Assembly (NCBI GenBank): GCA_965267605.1
Contig: OZ254088.1
Coordinates: 1,488,001 to 1,552,000 of the forward strand
Direction: 5' to 3'
Source: G965267605 sp965267605
GTDB lineage: Bacteria; Bacteroidota; Bacteroidia; Flavobacteriales_E; Vicingaceae
Length of the DNA stretch: 64,000 bases
Shown: positions 1 through 7,770 of the stretch, one piece after another
How positions within the stretch are numbered: position 1 is the first letter of the stretch
How the letters are laid out: every line of letters begins with the position of its first letter
The notes under the pieces: generated by a model
The model's database searches: none
The model's input: only the letters and a program-made list of their open reading frames with translations
What the model was told of the DNA's origin: nothing
Translations under genes and position numbers: made by a program

Positions 1-1
1 G

Positions 2-178
2 TATACACCAGAAGTACTCAGTGCAACTGTTGAAATTGAAGAAGACGGGCCGGCTATTCTAACGCAAGGATGTGCCCTAGAAACCGTAGCAGCATTGACT
101 TACAAGATCCCCTTGAAAAGGATAACAGGTCGGGTACTGGTATTCAACAACAAAGTCATCTACTCGACCGAAGAGTAA
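2..178 (+). CDS. 3' end of an unidentified gene
   Basis: An open frame enters from the left edge and ends at TAA 176-178, giving the last 58 residues of a protein. It ends in Lys/Arg-rich and hydrophobic stretches, with tail IYSTEE. There is no sorting tail, heme motif or other family signature I recognise, so no function is given. The frame is supported only by the absence of stops and plausible codon use. The next gene starts 104 bases downstream on the same strand. Confidence 0.5.
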   Translation, partial: YTPEVLSATVEIEEDGPAILTQGCALETVAALTYKIPLKRITGRVLVFNNKVIYSTEE

Positions 179-282
179 CTGAGATATATCATGTAACCAT
201 TTTATGTGATAAGTGTCACTTTACGAGGTGATGTCTGCCAATAAATTAGGGTCTGACGATTACTAATTTTAAAACAGACATT

Positions 283-1134
283 ATGAAAACTCTCTTTAAA
301 CTAGGACTTATCACAGGTGTGGCAGCATTGTCACTCACCTCATGTAAAAAGGAAGGCTGTACGGATCCGGCTGCCGTTAATTACAATCCAGATGCAAAGA
401 AGGACAATGGCACGTGCCAATACGAGCAGGCTCCATCAAACCACGGCATCACATTCAACTTCACGCATAATTACGATGGTGCCACAGTCACCTCGGGTGA
501 TTTTGATGACATCAAGTACACAAATCAGTTTGGCAACCAACATAGCATTACGCGTCTGAGATACATGATCTCCGATGTGAGGCTATATACACCTGGTGGA
601 GATAGCGTGTTAATAGATGGTTATCACTTTATTGATCTGGCAACACCTGGCACAGACACGTATGTACCTACCATGGAGATTCCTGAAGGCGCATATACCG
701 GTATAGCGTTCAATTTTGGATTTTCAGCTGCCGACAATACCAGCAACGCTTATCCCGATTTAAACGCTGCCAGCTGGAACTGGCCGATGATGTTGGGTGG
801 AGGATACCACCACATGCAGTTCGAAGGCAAGTTCATCGACACCAATACAGACACGATAGGTTTCGCGTACCATCAGGGTACTGCCCGCAAGATAGCTGGC
901 AACGACACTACTTACGAGAACAATCACTTCAGAGCAGAACTTGCCAATTCAAACTTCACGTTGAGCAACAATGCAACCATCGAAATAAAAATGAACCTGG
1001 CTGAGTGGTTCAAGAACCCGAATACCTGGGACCTGAATCAATACCACATGATGCTGATGCCTAACTACAACGCTCAGATTCTGATGAATCAGAATGGCAG
1101 AAGTGTCTTCAGCGTAGGAACGATCTTACAATAA
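283..1134 (+). CDS. MbnP-like copper-site lipoprotein
   Basis: 283 residues. A lipoprotein signal peptide ends in LTSC with Cys21 as the lipidation site. It is followed by a two-cysteine Bacteroidota linker (GCTDPAAVNYNPDAKKDNGTC region, residues 25-45). The rest matches the MbnP family: FNFTH start, RLRYMISDVRLY, a WNWPMM segment followed by GGGYHHM near residues 165-180, and a late LAEWF. In methanotrophs MbnP is a periplasmic copper protein whose tryptophan is oxidised to kynurenine by the diheme enzyme MbnH. The next gene, one base downstream, encodes a diheme peroxidase homologue with the same N-terminal linker, so a partner relationship is likely. Copper binding here is inferred from family and context. 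No methanobactin precursor or biosynthesis gene is visible. Confidence 0.82.
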   Translation: MKTLFKLGLITGVAALSLTSCKKEGCTDPAAVNYNPDAKKDNGTCQYEQAPSNHGITFNFTHNYDGATVTSGDFDDIKYTNQFGNQHSITRLRYMISDVRLYTPGGDSVLIDGYHFIDLATPGTDTYVPTMEIPEGAYTGIAFNFGFSAADNTSNAYPDLNAASWNWPMMLGGGYHHMQFEGKFIDTNTDTIGFAYHQGTARKIAGNDTTYENNHFRAELANSNFTLSNNATIEIKMNLAEWFKNPNTWDLNQYHMMLMPNYNAQILMNQNGRSVFSVGTILQ

Positions 1135-1135
1135 A

Positions 1136-2284
1136 ATGAAGTTACAACACATCATACTTGGTCTTTGCGTAATCGGATCTCTTACCGCATGTAAGAAGAA
1201 GGGCTGTACGGACCCGATGGCCAACAACTACAATCCGGAAGCTAAGCGAGATGATGGAAACTGCGTGTATGATGATAACGGGGGGAACACTCCCCCCGAT
1301 CCTACCCCTGCAGATCTTGACATTCCGACCCTATTTGCACAATACCTGCCTGCACCCGTAATACCTGCTGACAACCCACAAACGGTGGAAGGAATTGCAT
1401 TAGGAAAGCGGTTGTTTTATGACCCCATCCTATCCGCGAATGGAACTCAAGCGTGCGCTGATTGCCATGCACAAGCATTTTCATTCACAGACTCGGCAAG
1501 GTTTAGCACAGGCATCGATAACATCAAAGGCGGGCGAAACTCAATGCCAATTATCAATGCCGCCTGGAACTTTAACGAGAAATTCTTCTGGGATGGAAGA
1601 GCTAGCAGCTTGGAGGAGCAGGCCTTTGGACCAGTGGTGAACCCGATCGAAATGCACAATACCTGGCCGAATGCCGTTGCAGCATTGCAGGGACACCCAG
1701 ATTATCCGAACCTATTCTATAAAGCATTTGGCACGAGCACGATTGATTCGGTGCTGGTGTCGAAGGCCATTGCCCAATTTGAAAGAACACTCATTGCAGG
1801 TAACTCAAAGATGGATCGCTATCTGCGATACGAGATCACACTTAATGATGCTGAAATGAGAGGGTATTTATTGTTCATGGATGAGCAAAAAGGTGATTGC
1901 TTTCACTGCCATGGTGCACCTGGAAATCCGCTTTGGACGGACAACGACTTTCACAACAATGGGCTAGACGCTGTATTTGCAGATAAAGGCCTGGAAGATG
2001 TTACAGGTAATCCTGCAGACAGGGGGAAATTCAAAACCCCAACACTAAGACAGCTAGCTTTCACAGCACCTTATATGCACGATGGACGCTTCCAAACGTT
2101 AGACCAAGTTCTAGATCATTACAGTGAAGGGTTGGTTAACTCACCTACTATTGATCCACTTATGAAGAGCGTTCAATATGGTGGTGTTGGTTTGACAGCT
2201 ACGGAGAAAGCTGACCTAAAGGCTTTTCTGTTAGCCCTTACAGATTCCAGCATGGTAACGAATCCTGACTTCCAGGAGCCTTGA
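1136..2284 (+). CDS. MbnH-like diheme cytochrome c peroxidase lipoprotein
   Basis: 382 residues, with a lipobox LTAC (Cys19) and the same GCTDP..NYNP..AK..DGNC linker as the preceding protein (residues 23-43). Two c-type heme sites are visible, CADCH at 107-111 and CFHCH at 255-259. The conserved PTLRQLAFTAPYMHDG segment supplies the usual distal Met of the second heme. Length and order fit the bacterial diheme peroxidase/MauG/MbnH family. Peroxidases reduce H2O2, whereas MbnH modifies a tryptophan of MbnP. The gene begins one base after the MbnP-like gene, so they share a transcript and the MbnH-like role is favoured. Its end meets a convergent gene one base away, with no clear hairpin between them. 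Confidence 0.88.
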   Translation: MKLQHIILGLCVIGSLTACKKKGCTDPMANNYNPEAKRDDGNCVYDDNGGNTPPDPTPADLDIPTLFAQYLPAPVIPADNPQTVEGIALGKRLFYDPILSANGTQACADCHAQAFSFTDSARFSTGIDNIKGGRNSMPIINAAWNFNEKFFWDGRASSLEEQAFGPVVNPIEMHNTWPNAVAALQGHPDYPNLFYKAFGTSTIDSVLVSKAIAQFERTLIAGNSKMDRYLRYEITLNDAEMRGYLLFMDEQKGDCFHCHGAPGNPLWTDNDFHNNGLDAVFADKGLEDVTGNPADRGKFKTPTLRQLAFTAPYMHDGRFQTLDQVLDHYSEGLVNSPTIDPLMKSVQYGGVGLTATEKADLKAFLLALTDSSMVTNPDFQEP

Positions 2285-2285
2285 C

Positions 2286-3347
2286 CTATTGCACCCTGAA
2301 AGAAAAGCGTTGAAAAACATCGTTCTGTCCAAACGGTGGCTCCTCCGTTTCGAAAGGCCGATTGAGTTGGTTACCTGCAACATCCATAAGAGCGTTCACA
2401 AACTCCAATCGATAGACACCTGGCTTCCACTCTTTTTCCGGACGAAGGATCCACTCCTTTGATTTGTCCACGTATGACACTTTTACTGGCACCAGTTTAT
2501 CATCCTCACCTTTAATGCGAACATAGGACAGCACGCTGCCGTAATCCATCATTTCAGAGAACCGAATTTTGATGTCTGAAAAAGATCTTGCTACCGGAGT
2601 GGCGTTGACATCCAGAAGCTTGGGCATGAGTGTATCTCTTGTTATGGCATGTAACTTCACCTCACGATTCCCATTCACCGTTCTGTTGTAGATATCCCGA
2701 ATTCCATCACCAATACGAATGGTATAAGATCTATTCTCTTCAATGGCAACACCAACACGCTCCATGATTCCCCTCTTCAACTTGGCCGGGTGTACCATCA
2801 CTGTCATCATTTTCCCTTCATCCATCCAGAACGTGCGTTCACGCCATGGACGATCAATCACCTTGCCTTTATCGTCAATCAATTCGATGTGCTGATATGC
2901 CAGCTGATCTTGCTGCATGGGTGTATTGAAAGAAATGTAATAGAGCATATTATTAGCGGGAACCGTGTCTTTGATTGCCAGAGGAAATACGAACTCCATG
3001 GTAAGTTCTCTGTCAACTTTGATCACCTCCGGAGTTGTAAACACCTTAGAATATGGCTTGCCCAACCCATTAACAACAACCTTATACTTTGTTCCAAACG
3101 CGAGGTTGATTTTTGGCTCAAGGGTTAGTGTTTTGCCTGCTTCGCTTTTAACATTAGCTAGAACCCCCGTTTTAGAGAACTCCTTCCCCTCCTCCACGTG
3201 CAACGAAAGCCTGGCGCTTGAGGTCAAACCGCCCTTCTTCAAGGTAAAGGTGATTTCTGGCTTAACAGTATTCTCTTCCACCTTGAATTTCTGTGCGTGT
3301 CCAAGCAAGGCACAAGCAAGGCACGGTATGATGATGTTCTTCTTCAC
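2286..3347 (-). CDS. Exported protein with bacterial Ig-like (SbsA/Big_5-type) domains
   Basis: 353 residues with a signal peptide ending in GHAQ. Two parts resemble Ig-like domains that describe domain limits in surface proteins: a segment with YYISFNTPMQQDQL and another with IKIRFSEMMDYGSV, followed by YVDKSKEWILRPEKEWKPGVYRLEF and DVAGNQLNRPF. These are typical of SbsA-like Ig domains (strand, N-P/S-M motif, DxxGN). There is no C-terminal sorting tail. The start codon is GTG (3345-3347), preceded by the hairpin terminator of the upstream gene on the same strand, so it probably has its own weak promoter. Precise function is unknown. Confidence 0.7.
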   Translation of the reverse strand: MKKNIIIPCLACALLGHAQKFKVEENTVKPEITFTLKKGGLTSSARLSLHVEEGKEFSKTGVLANVKSEAGKTLTLEPKINLAFGTKYKVVVNGLGKPYSKVFTTPEVIKVDRELTMEFVFPLAIKDTVPANNMLYYISFNTPMQQDQLAYQHIELIDDKGKVIDRPWRERTFWMDEGKMMTVMVHPAKLKRGIMERVGVAIEENRSYTIRIGDGIRDIYNRTVNGNREVKLHAITRDTLMPKLLDVNATPVARSFSDIKIRFSEMMDYGSVLSYVRIKGEDDKLVPVKVSYVDKSKEWILRPEKEWKPGVYRLEFVNALMDVAGNQLNRPFETEEPPFGQNDVFQRFSFRVQ

Positions 3348-3356
3348 TTTAGGGTA

Positions 3357-3386
3357 TAAAAAAGCCCTCCGGTTATCCGGAGGGCT
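3357..3386 (-). terminator. Intrinsic terminator after the T9SS protein gene
   Basis: Ten-base perfect stem (AGCCCTCCGG at 3363-3372, CCGGAGGGCT at 3377-3386) with a four-base loop. On the minus strand it is followed by six T residues (3358-3363). It lies 15 bases beyond the stop of the 3401-4774 gene and just upstream of the GTG start of the next minus-strand gene, separating the two units. Confidence 0.9.
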
Positions 3387-3400
3387 ATAAAGAAAAGAGA

Positions 3401-4774
3401 TTATAGTTTAACGATCTTCTCTGAAGCGATAATTCGTCCCTTCACCCTAACCGCTATCAGGTAGTTACCTGTCTGCAGTCTGGTTAGATCGATTGTATTG
3501 TGCTGAGCGTTCTCAACCTCAAACACCTTCTTACCTTCCATAGAAGTGATGGTAATCGTTGGATTCTGATCCATCAACTCTTTGTGCAGTGTGATTTCAT
3601 TTTGAACAGGATTTGGCGTAAAGACAAGTCCAGTGAATGGCTCTTGCTCTTCTACACCTGTTACTGTAGCCCAATCAATATTATGGATTACAAGATCACC
3701 CAATGAAGTCAGTCGAAGGAATGCATCCTCGCTATAGTAGCAGATCATCTTGTCGCCATTGTTAATGATGGCCATTTCGTTGGCCTGAAGTCCAGGCGTT
3801 ACAGCACCTCCAGAAGTTCTTAGGTGAATAACGTTGTTGTTCTGTTCATTGTTGGCGGCTGGCGTTGCACCATCGATAAAACGCTCACCAATTCTTTGCG
3901 TCTCAACATTCGAGTGAAAATTGAACAGGTACGAATGATACGTCTTCGTTACCCCAAACACCTTTGTAGGTTGATTGAAGCGAACATTGAAATCTTCTTT
4001 TACCTGAAGCAATCCAGCACTTTTTACATCACTTGTTGGGATAGAGAACCCTGGTGCACATGTAGTAACACCTATCAATCTGTGTTCTCCGTTAATTCTC
4101 ACATAATCCAATTTCTCTAGTGGCGCAGTAGTAAAGTAGTTACCACCCCAATTGGTTTTGTAGGATGTGGTGTTTCTATTGATCGTTGCCATGCCTTGCG
4201 TAAATGGCTTTGGAACAGCTGCAATTTCACCCGCAAGGGAGAAGCTACCCACTGTATAGTAAAGTGTATCGTTACCCCAGGTGATATCAAGAATAGGTTT
4301 TGATGCATTAAATACCGTTGAACACCAATTCACACTGGAGAAGTTCACTTGTGCTACACTGGTTGCGGACTTAACCTCGAACAGGATACGTGCTCCGGAT
4401 ACACCATTTGATGCCAAGATGAATGTTGACCTGGTTTTTGGGTTGTTCTCCATGTTCCAAACACGAACACTTCCAATACCAGTACCCAATGCGGATGCAA
4501 TTTGACCAAGTGCTCCAGAAATCTGGCTTTGCGTAAGATCATGAACACCTGTTGAAGAGAGGTGGTTCATGTCTATAAAGTAAAATGTGCCATTCGATCC
4601 TGTTGCAGCTACCAATACCAAATCACCAGTTGCGGCATCGTACGCGAAATCAAAATCATTAATGCTTTTAGAACCAATCGGATCTCCCGTTTGGAACGTG
4701 GTCATAAGACCATTTTGAGCGATAATGCCGCCTGTAATCATAGTGGCGACAAGAAGAGAGTAAAATTTTTTCAT
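3401..4774 (-). CDS. T9SS type A sorting-domain secreted protein
   Basis: 457 residues from the preferred start MKKFYSLL. An upstream in-frame start at 4801 would add nine residues ahead of an otherwise normal signal peptide ending near GGIIAQ. The middle is a beta-rich, unidentified region with many short hydrophobic strands. The last ~75 residues are a classical T9SS type A tail: FTPNPVQNEITL, then ITSMEGKKVFEV, LQTGNYLIAV and a basic end, KIVKL. The protein should be exported by Sec, carried across the outer membrane by T9SS and anchored or released after tail cleavage. The cargo function is not recognisable. The gene stands alone between a terminator and its own promoter. Confidence 0.85.
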   Translation of the reverse strand: MKKFYSLLVATMITGGIIAQNGLMTTFQTGDPIGSKSINDFDFAYDAATGDLVLVAATGSNGTFYFIDMNHLSSTGVHDLTQSQISGALGQIASALGTGIGSVRVWNMENNPKTRSTFILASNGVSGARILFEVKSATSVAQVNFSSVNWCSTVFNASKPILDITWGNDTLYYTVGSFSLAGEIAAVPKPFTQGMATINRNTTSYKTNWGGNYFTTAPLEKLDYVRINGEHRLIGVTTCAPGFSIPTSDVKSAGLLQVKEDFNVRFNQPTKVFGVTKTYHSYLFNFHSNVETQRIGERFIDGATPAANNEQNNNVIHLRTSGGAVTPGLQANEMAIINNGDKMICYYSEDAFLRLTSLGDLVIHNIDWATVTGVEEQEPFTGLVFTPNPVQNEITLHKELMDQNPTITITSMEGKKVFEVENAQHNTIDLTRLQTGNYLIAVRVKGRIIASEKIVKL

Positions 4775-4828
4775 GCAGTTGTGTTTTATCCAGTATTTCA
4801 AATTACAAAGAATTCATTTCTACTGAGG

Positions 4829-4858
4829 CAAAGGTATCTACGGTATAAGGGCGTGTAA
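4829..4858 (-). promoter_or_regulatory. Probable promoter of the T9SS protein gene
   Basis: On the minus strand the -7 box TACCTTTG (4829-4836) matches the Bacteroidota consensus TAnnTTTG exactly. About 19 bases upstream is TTTA, one base off the TTTG -33 element. Transcription would start near 4822, leaving a leader of about 48 bases. The rest of the intergenic stretch 4775-5085 shows no gene or strong hairpin. Confidence 0.55.
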
Positions 4859-5085
4859 ACACACATGCGCTTCATTATTAGAACTCTAAACCAACATTTA
4901 TTCTGCAATAAACTGTATACGTGGTATTTATGATCAAATAAGTTAGACTTCAATCAAGCTTCACCTCTTCATAAACGGTCCTTTCTACACATTTCCGGTA
5001 GCCAGATCTGTATAATGGGGAAAAATGATTTATAAAGCCTTGCAGCCTACGTTATTCGCGGGAAACGTTTAATTTGCACGTCCCA

Positions 5086-6087
5086 ATGAAGATTTCCGCA
5101 TCCATATACTCTAGCAGCAACAGAACGTTGGAAGATGTAGTAACCGATCTGGATGCGCATCATGTTGATCTTCTGCATGTTGATTGCAATGATGATACCG
5201 CTGTCTTTGATGACATCGCTGCCATTAGAAATTACAGCGGCACTCCAATTGATCTTCACATCATTACCCCTTCACCGGGTAAGTACAGAGCTCTACTGGA
5301 AACTCATCCTGTAGAATATGTAACCTATCAACACGAAGATCTCGAGGAGCAAATTGAGCTTCCAGAAGATTTTAAAGGAAAGGTCGGTATTGCTTTTACA
5401 TCAGAAACGGACATTTCAGTATTTGAACAATACAAGGACATGGCAGATTTTGTACTGTTCATGGCAACAGTACCGGGTCAGTCGGGAGGAACATTCGATC
5501 CCAGAAATTTTCAGAAGATCAGGGCTTTCAGAAAGAAGTATCCAAACAAACGTGTACATGTTGATGGAGGCGTAAATGCAGAGGTGTCCTTCATTCTGAG
5601 AAATATGGGTGTTTACGCCTCAGTAAGCGGGAGCTACCTCTTCAAGGAGAAGACAGTAGGCGCTGCCATGTTAAATTTGAAGCTGAGTGATAGTGATTCA
5701 CATTTCAAGGTTTCCGATTTCATGATCCACAAAGATGCCTGTCCAGTAGTACCGTTAGGCGCTTCATTCAAAGAAGTATTGGCATCCATCGATGAACACA
5801 AGCTTGGATTCACCATGTTGGAAAAAGACGGAGAACTGGAAGGGATCGTCAGCAATGCTGACTTACGGAAATCACTACTGAATCACGTGGACGACCTAAC
5901 TGCAGTTAATGTGGAAGAAATGGTGAATACCGATCCCATAACCGTAGGTGAAGGAGCAAACGTAAGGGAAATGCTTAGGCTCCTAAAATCGTATCCCTTC
6001 CCTATTATGTACCTGCCGGTAGTAGATTCACAGAATAAGATCAAAGGAGCAATCACGTTCCTGAACCTGATAAAAGGAGAATTATGA
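5086..6087 (+). CDS. Ribulose-phosphate 3-epimerase-like domain fused to a CBS pair
   Basis: 333 residues from ATG 5086; a TTG four codons upstream is possible but weaker. Residues 1-200 follow ribulose-5-phosphate epimerase: SASI near the start, HVDCND (H31, D33), IDLHII (H58), FMATVPGQSGG, VDGGV (D160) and SGSYLF. The two His and two Asp that bind metal and catalyse epimerisation in Rpe are therefore present. Residues ~215-333 form a CBS pair (FTMLEKDGELEGIVSNADLR, then MVNTDPITVGEGANVREML) like that at the end of arabinose-5-phosphate isomerase KdsD, which usually carries a SIS domain instead. CBS pairs commonly sense nucleotides. The stop overlaps the next start (ATGA). Substrate is uncertain: a regulated pentose-phosphate epimerase, or a KDO-pathway-like isomerase. 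Confidence 0.75.
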   Translation: MKISASIYSSSNRTLEDVVTDLDAHHVDLLHVDCNDDTAVFDDIAAIRNYSGTPIDLHIITPSPGKYRALLETHPVEYVTYQHEDLEEQIELPEDFKGKVGIAFTSETDISVFEQYKDMADFVLFMATVPGQSGGTFDPRNFQKIRAFRKKYPNKRVHVDGGVNAEVSFILRNMGVYASVSGSYLFKEKTVGAAMLNLKLSDSDSHFKVSDFMIHKDACPVVPLGASFKEVLASIDEHKLGFTMLEKDGELEGIVSNADLRKSLLNHVDDLTAVNVEEMVNTDPITVGEGANVREMLRLLKSYPFPIMYLPVVDSQNKIKGAITFLNLIKGEL

Positions 6088-7082
6088 TAGTTAAGTTGAA
6101 GGAGAATGCAGCGGAAGCGTTGATCAATCAGGCAGCTGATGCCCACATGGGTATTCGCGTTCAGGAGAATGGCAGTACGCTACTTGTACTCCCATCCAAA
6201 TTGAAGGAATTGCCCAGCGACATGGAGGACATCTCAGATGAAGTGTTTGTCACTTCTTCAGACATTCAGTTGGCGGGCAAGGAATACAGACAGGGCCTAA
6301 GAGAAGTAAAACTTGGGGATGTAACGATTGGTGGCAACACCAACAACACAGTTATGATCGGTGGCCCGTGTTCTGTAGAGAACGAAGACCAGATCAGATC
6401 ATCAGCAGAATTGATGAAAAGACTTGGGGTCAAAATCCTTCGAGCGGGCAGCTATAAGCCAAGAACCTCACCTTACAGTTTCCAGGGAATGGGACTTGAA
6501 GGGCTCCAATTGCTGGCTAAGATGCGTGAGGAGTACGGTTTGGCTATCATTACTGAGGTACGGGATGCCTCACATGTAGATGACGTAATCGAACATGCGG
6601 ACATCATTCAGATTGGTGCGAAATCAATGTACGATCATGGCATTCTCCGCAGATGTGGAAAGACGCAAAAACCAGTACTGCTCAAGCGTGGATTTGGAAC
6701 CACCCTTCAAGAGTTTGTGCAAGCCTCAGAATTCATCTTATCTGGTGGAAACCCCAACGTAATGCTTTGCGAACGCGGCATCCGGACCTTTGAAACGAAG
6801 ACCAGATTTACACTGGATTTGTGTGGTGTTGAATTCATTAAGGAGCACACTAATCTCCCGGTAGTACTGGATCCTAGTCATGCCATGGGATACGCGTATG
6901 GCGTTCCGAACCTGGCTCGCGCTTGTGTTGCAGTAGGTTGTGATGGATTATTAGTAGAGGTTCATCCAACGCCAAAGCAAGCACTATCGGACGCTGCACA
7001 ACAATTGAATCACGAGGAATTTGAAGAACTGTTAGATTCACTTCGTAAAATTGCAACTGCGGTAGGCAGACAGATTGTTTAG
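6084..7082 (+). CDS. 3-deoxy-7-phosphoheptulonate (DAHP) synthase, type I-beta
   Basis: 332 residues. The first ~75 form a small alpha/beta (ferredoxin-like) regulatory region, and the rest is the TIM-barrel synthase. GPCSVE (94-99, metal ligand Cys96), KPRTSPYSFQG (125-135), IQIGAKSM, LDPSHAMG (262-269) and VEVHPTPKQALSD (291-303) are signatures of DAHP synthase I-beta, which condenses PEP with erythrose 4-phosphate as the first step of aromatic biosynthesis. KDO-8-phosphate synthase (KdsA) is a homologue but has GPCVIE and KANRS motifs, which are absent. The gene is coupled to the upstream epimerase/CBS gene by a four-base overlap and is followed one base later by a KdsC-like phosphatase gene. 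That context is unusual for a plain shikimate enzyme. Confidence 0.9.
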   Translation: MIVKLKENAAEALINQAADAHMGIRVQENGSTLLVLPSKLKELPSDMEDISDEVFVTSSDIQLAGKEYRQGLREVKLGDVTIGGNTNNTVMIGGPCSVENEDQIRSSAELMKRLGVKILRAGSYKPRTSPYSFQGMGLEGLQLLAKMREEYGLAIITEVRDASHVDDVIEHADIIQIGAKSMYDHGILRRCGKTQKPVLLKRGFGTTLQEFVQASEFILSGGNPNVMLCERGIRTFETKTRFTLDLCGVEFIKEHTNLPVVLDPSHAMGYAYGVPNLARACVAVGCDGLLVEVHPTPKQALSDAAQQLNHEEFEELLDSLRKIATAVGRQIV

Positions 7083-7083
7083 C

Positions 7084-7770
7084 ATGAACTATTTCATCAA
7101 AAACCTGAACTATTACATCAAGAAGGAGAAAATCCAACTTGTAGAGTTGGCTGATCGGCTAAACATCAGTGCAGACAAGATCTACGAGATGCTTAGCGAT
7201 CGCAGCACCGTTGAAGTGGATGTACTTCAAGGACTTGCGCGGTACTTTGATCTATCTATTGACGACATGGTCAACAAAGACCTCAGCGCTGTGGCCGGCA
7301 TCAGATCTAAAAGCATTAAGCTGCTCATTCTTGATGTGGATGGCGTACTTACTGATGGAGGAATGTACTACACCGAGCAGGGAGATGAATTCAAGAAGTT
7401 CAATGCGAAAGATGGCATGGCCATCAAACACCTCACCAAAGAAGGTGTTCAGGTTGGGATCATTTCGTCCGGCTTCAACAGTAGCCTTATAGAAAGCAGG
7501 GCCCACCTTCTAGGAATTCAAAGGGTCTATGCAGGCGCAGAACCCAAGGAGAAGATACTGCAAACGTGGGTTGAAGAACTTGAGATCAGCATGAGCAACG
7601 TAGCCATCATTGGTGATGACGTCAATGACCTCAAGGTGATGAAGCTTGCCGAAGTGGCCGCATGCCCTTCGGATGCGGTCTTAGAGGTACGTAAGGTGTG
7701 TCAGGTCATTCTGCAAAAGCGCGGTGGTGCTGGATGTGTTAGAGAATTTATTGATACATATATGCGATGA
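7084..7770 (+). CDS. XRE-type DNA-binding domain fused to a KdsC-like HAD phosphatase
   Basis: 228 residues from ATG 7084; a TTG at 7075 would add three residues. Residues ~8-62 read as an XRE helix-turn-helix (VELADRLNISADKIYEMLSDR, then LQGLARYFDLSIDDM). Residues 78-228 match KdsC, the 3-deoxy-octulosonate 8-phosphate phosphatase. DVDGVLTDG (84-92) supplies the nucleophile Asp84 and acid Asp86, followed by FNAKDGMAIKHL, ISSGFNSSLIESRA, GDDVND (178-183) and the family C-terminal loop RGGAGCVREFID. Typical KdsC proteins are ~160-185 residues and lack the DNA-binding part. The start is one base after the DAHP synthase stop, and the end overlaps the nitroreductase start. It may act on KDO-8-P, on DAHP or on a related ulosonic acid phosphate, possibly with transcriptional feedback. 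Confidence 0.85.
   Translation: MNYFIKNLNYYIKKEKIQLVELADRLNISADKIYEMLSDRSTVEVDVLQGLARYFDLSIDDMVNKDLSAVAGIRSKSIKLLILDVDGVLTDGGMYYTEQGDEFKKFNAKDGMAIKHLTKEGVQVGIISSGFNSSLIESRAHLLGIQRVYAGAEPKEKILQTWVEELEISMSNVAIIGDDVNDLKVMKLAEVAACPSDAVLEVRKVCQVILQKRGGAGCVREFIDTYMR

Noticed and set aside
283..2284. Methanobactin biosynthesis cluster
   Set aside because: Only MbnP- and MbnH-like genes are present; no precursor peptide, MbnB/MbnC, or TonB receptor is next to them.
6084..7082. KDO-8-phosphate synthase (KdsA)
   Set aside because: The GPCSVE and KPRTSPYSFQG motifs are those of DAHP synthase; KdsA motifs are missing, in spite of the KDO-like neighbours.
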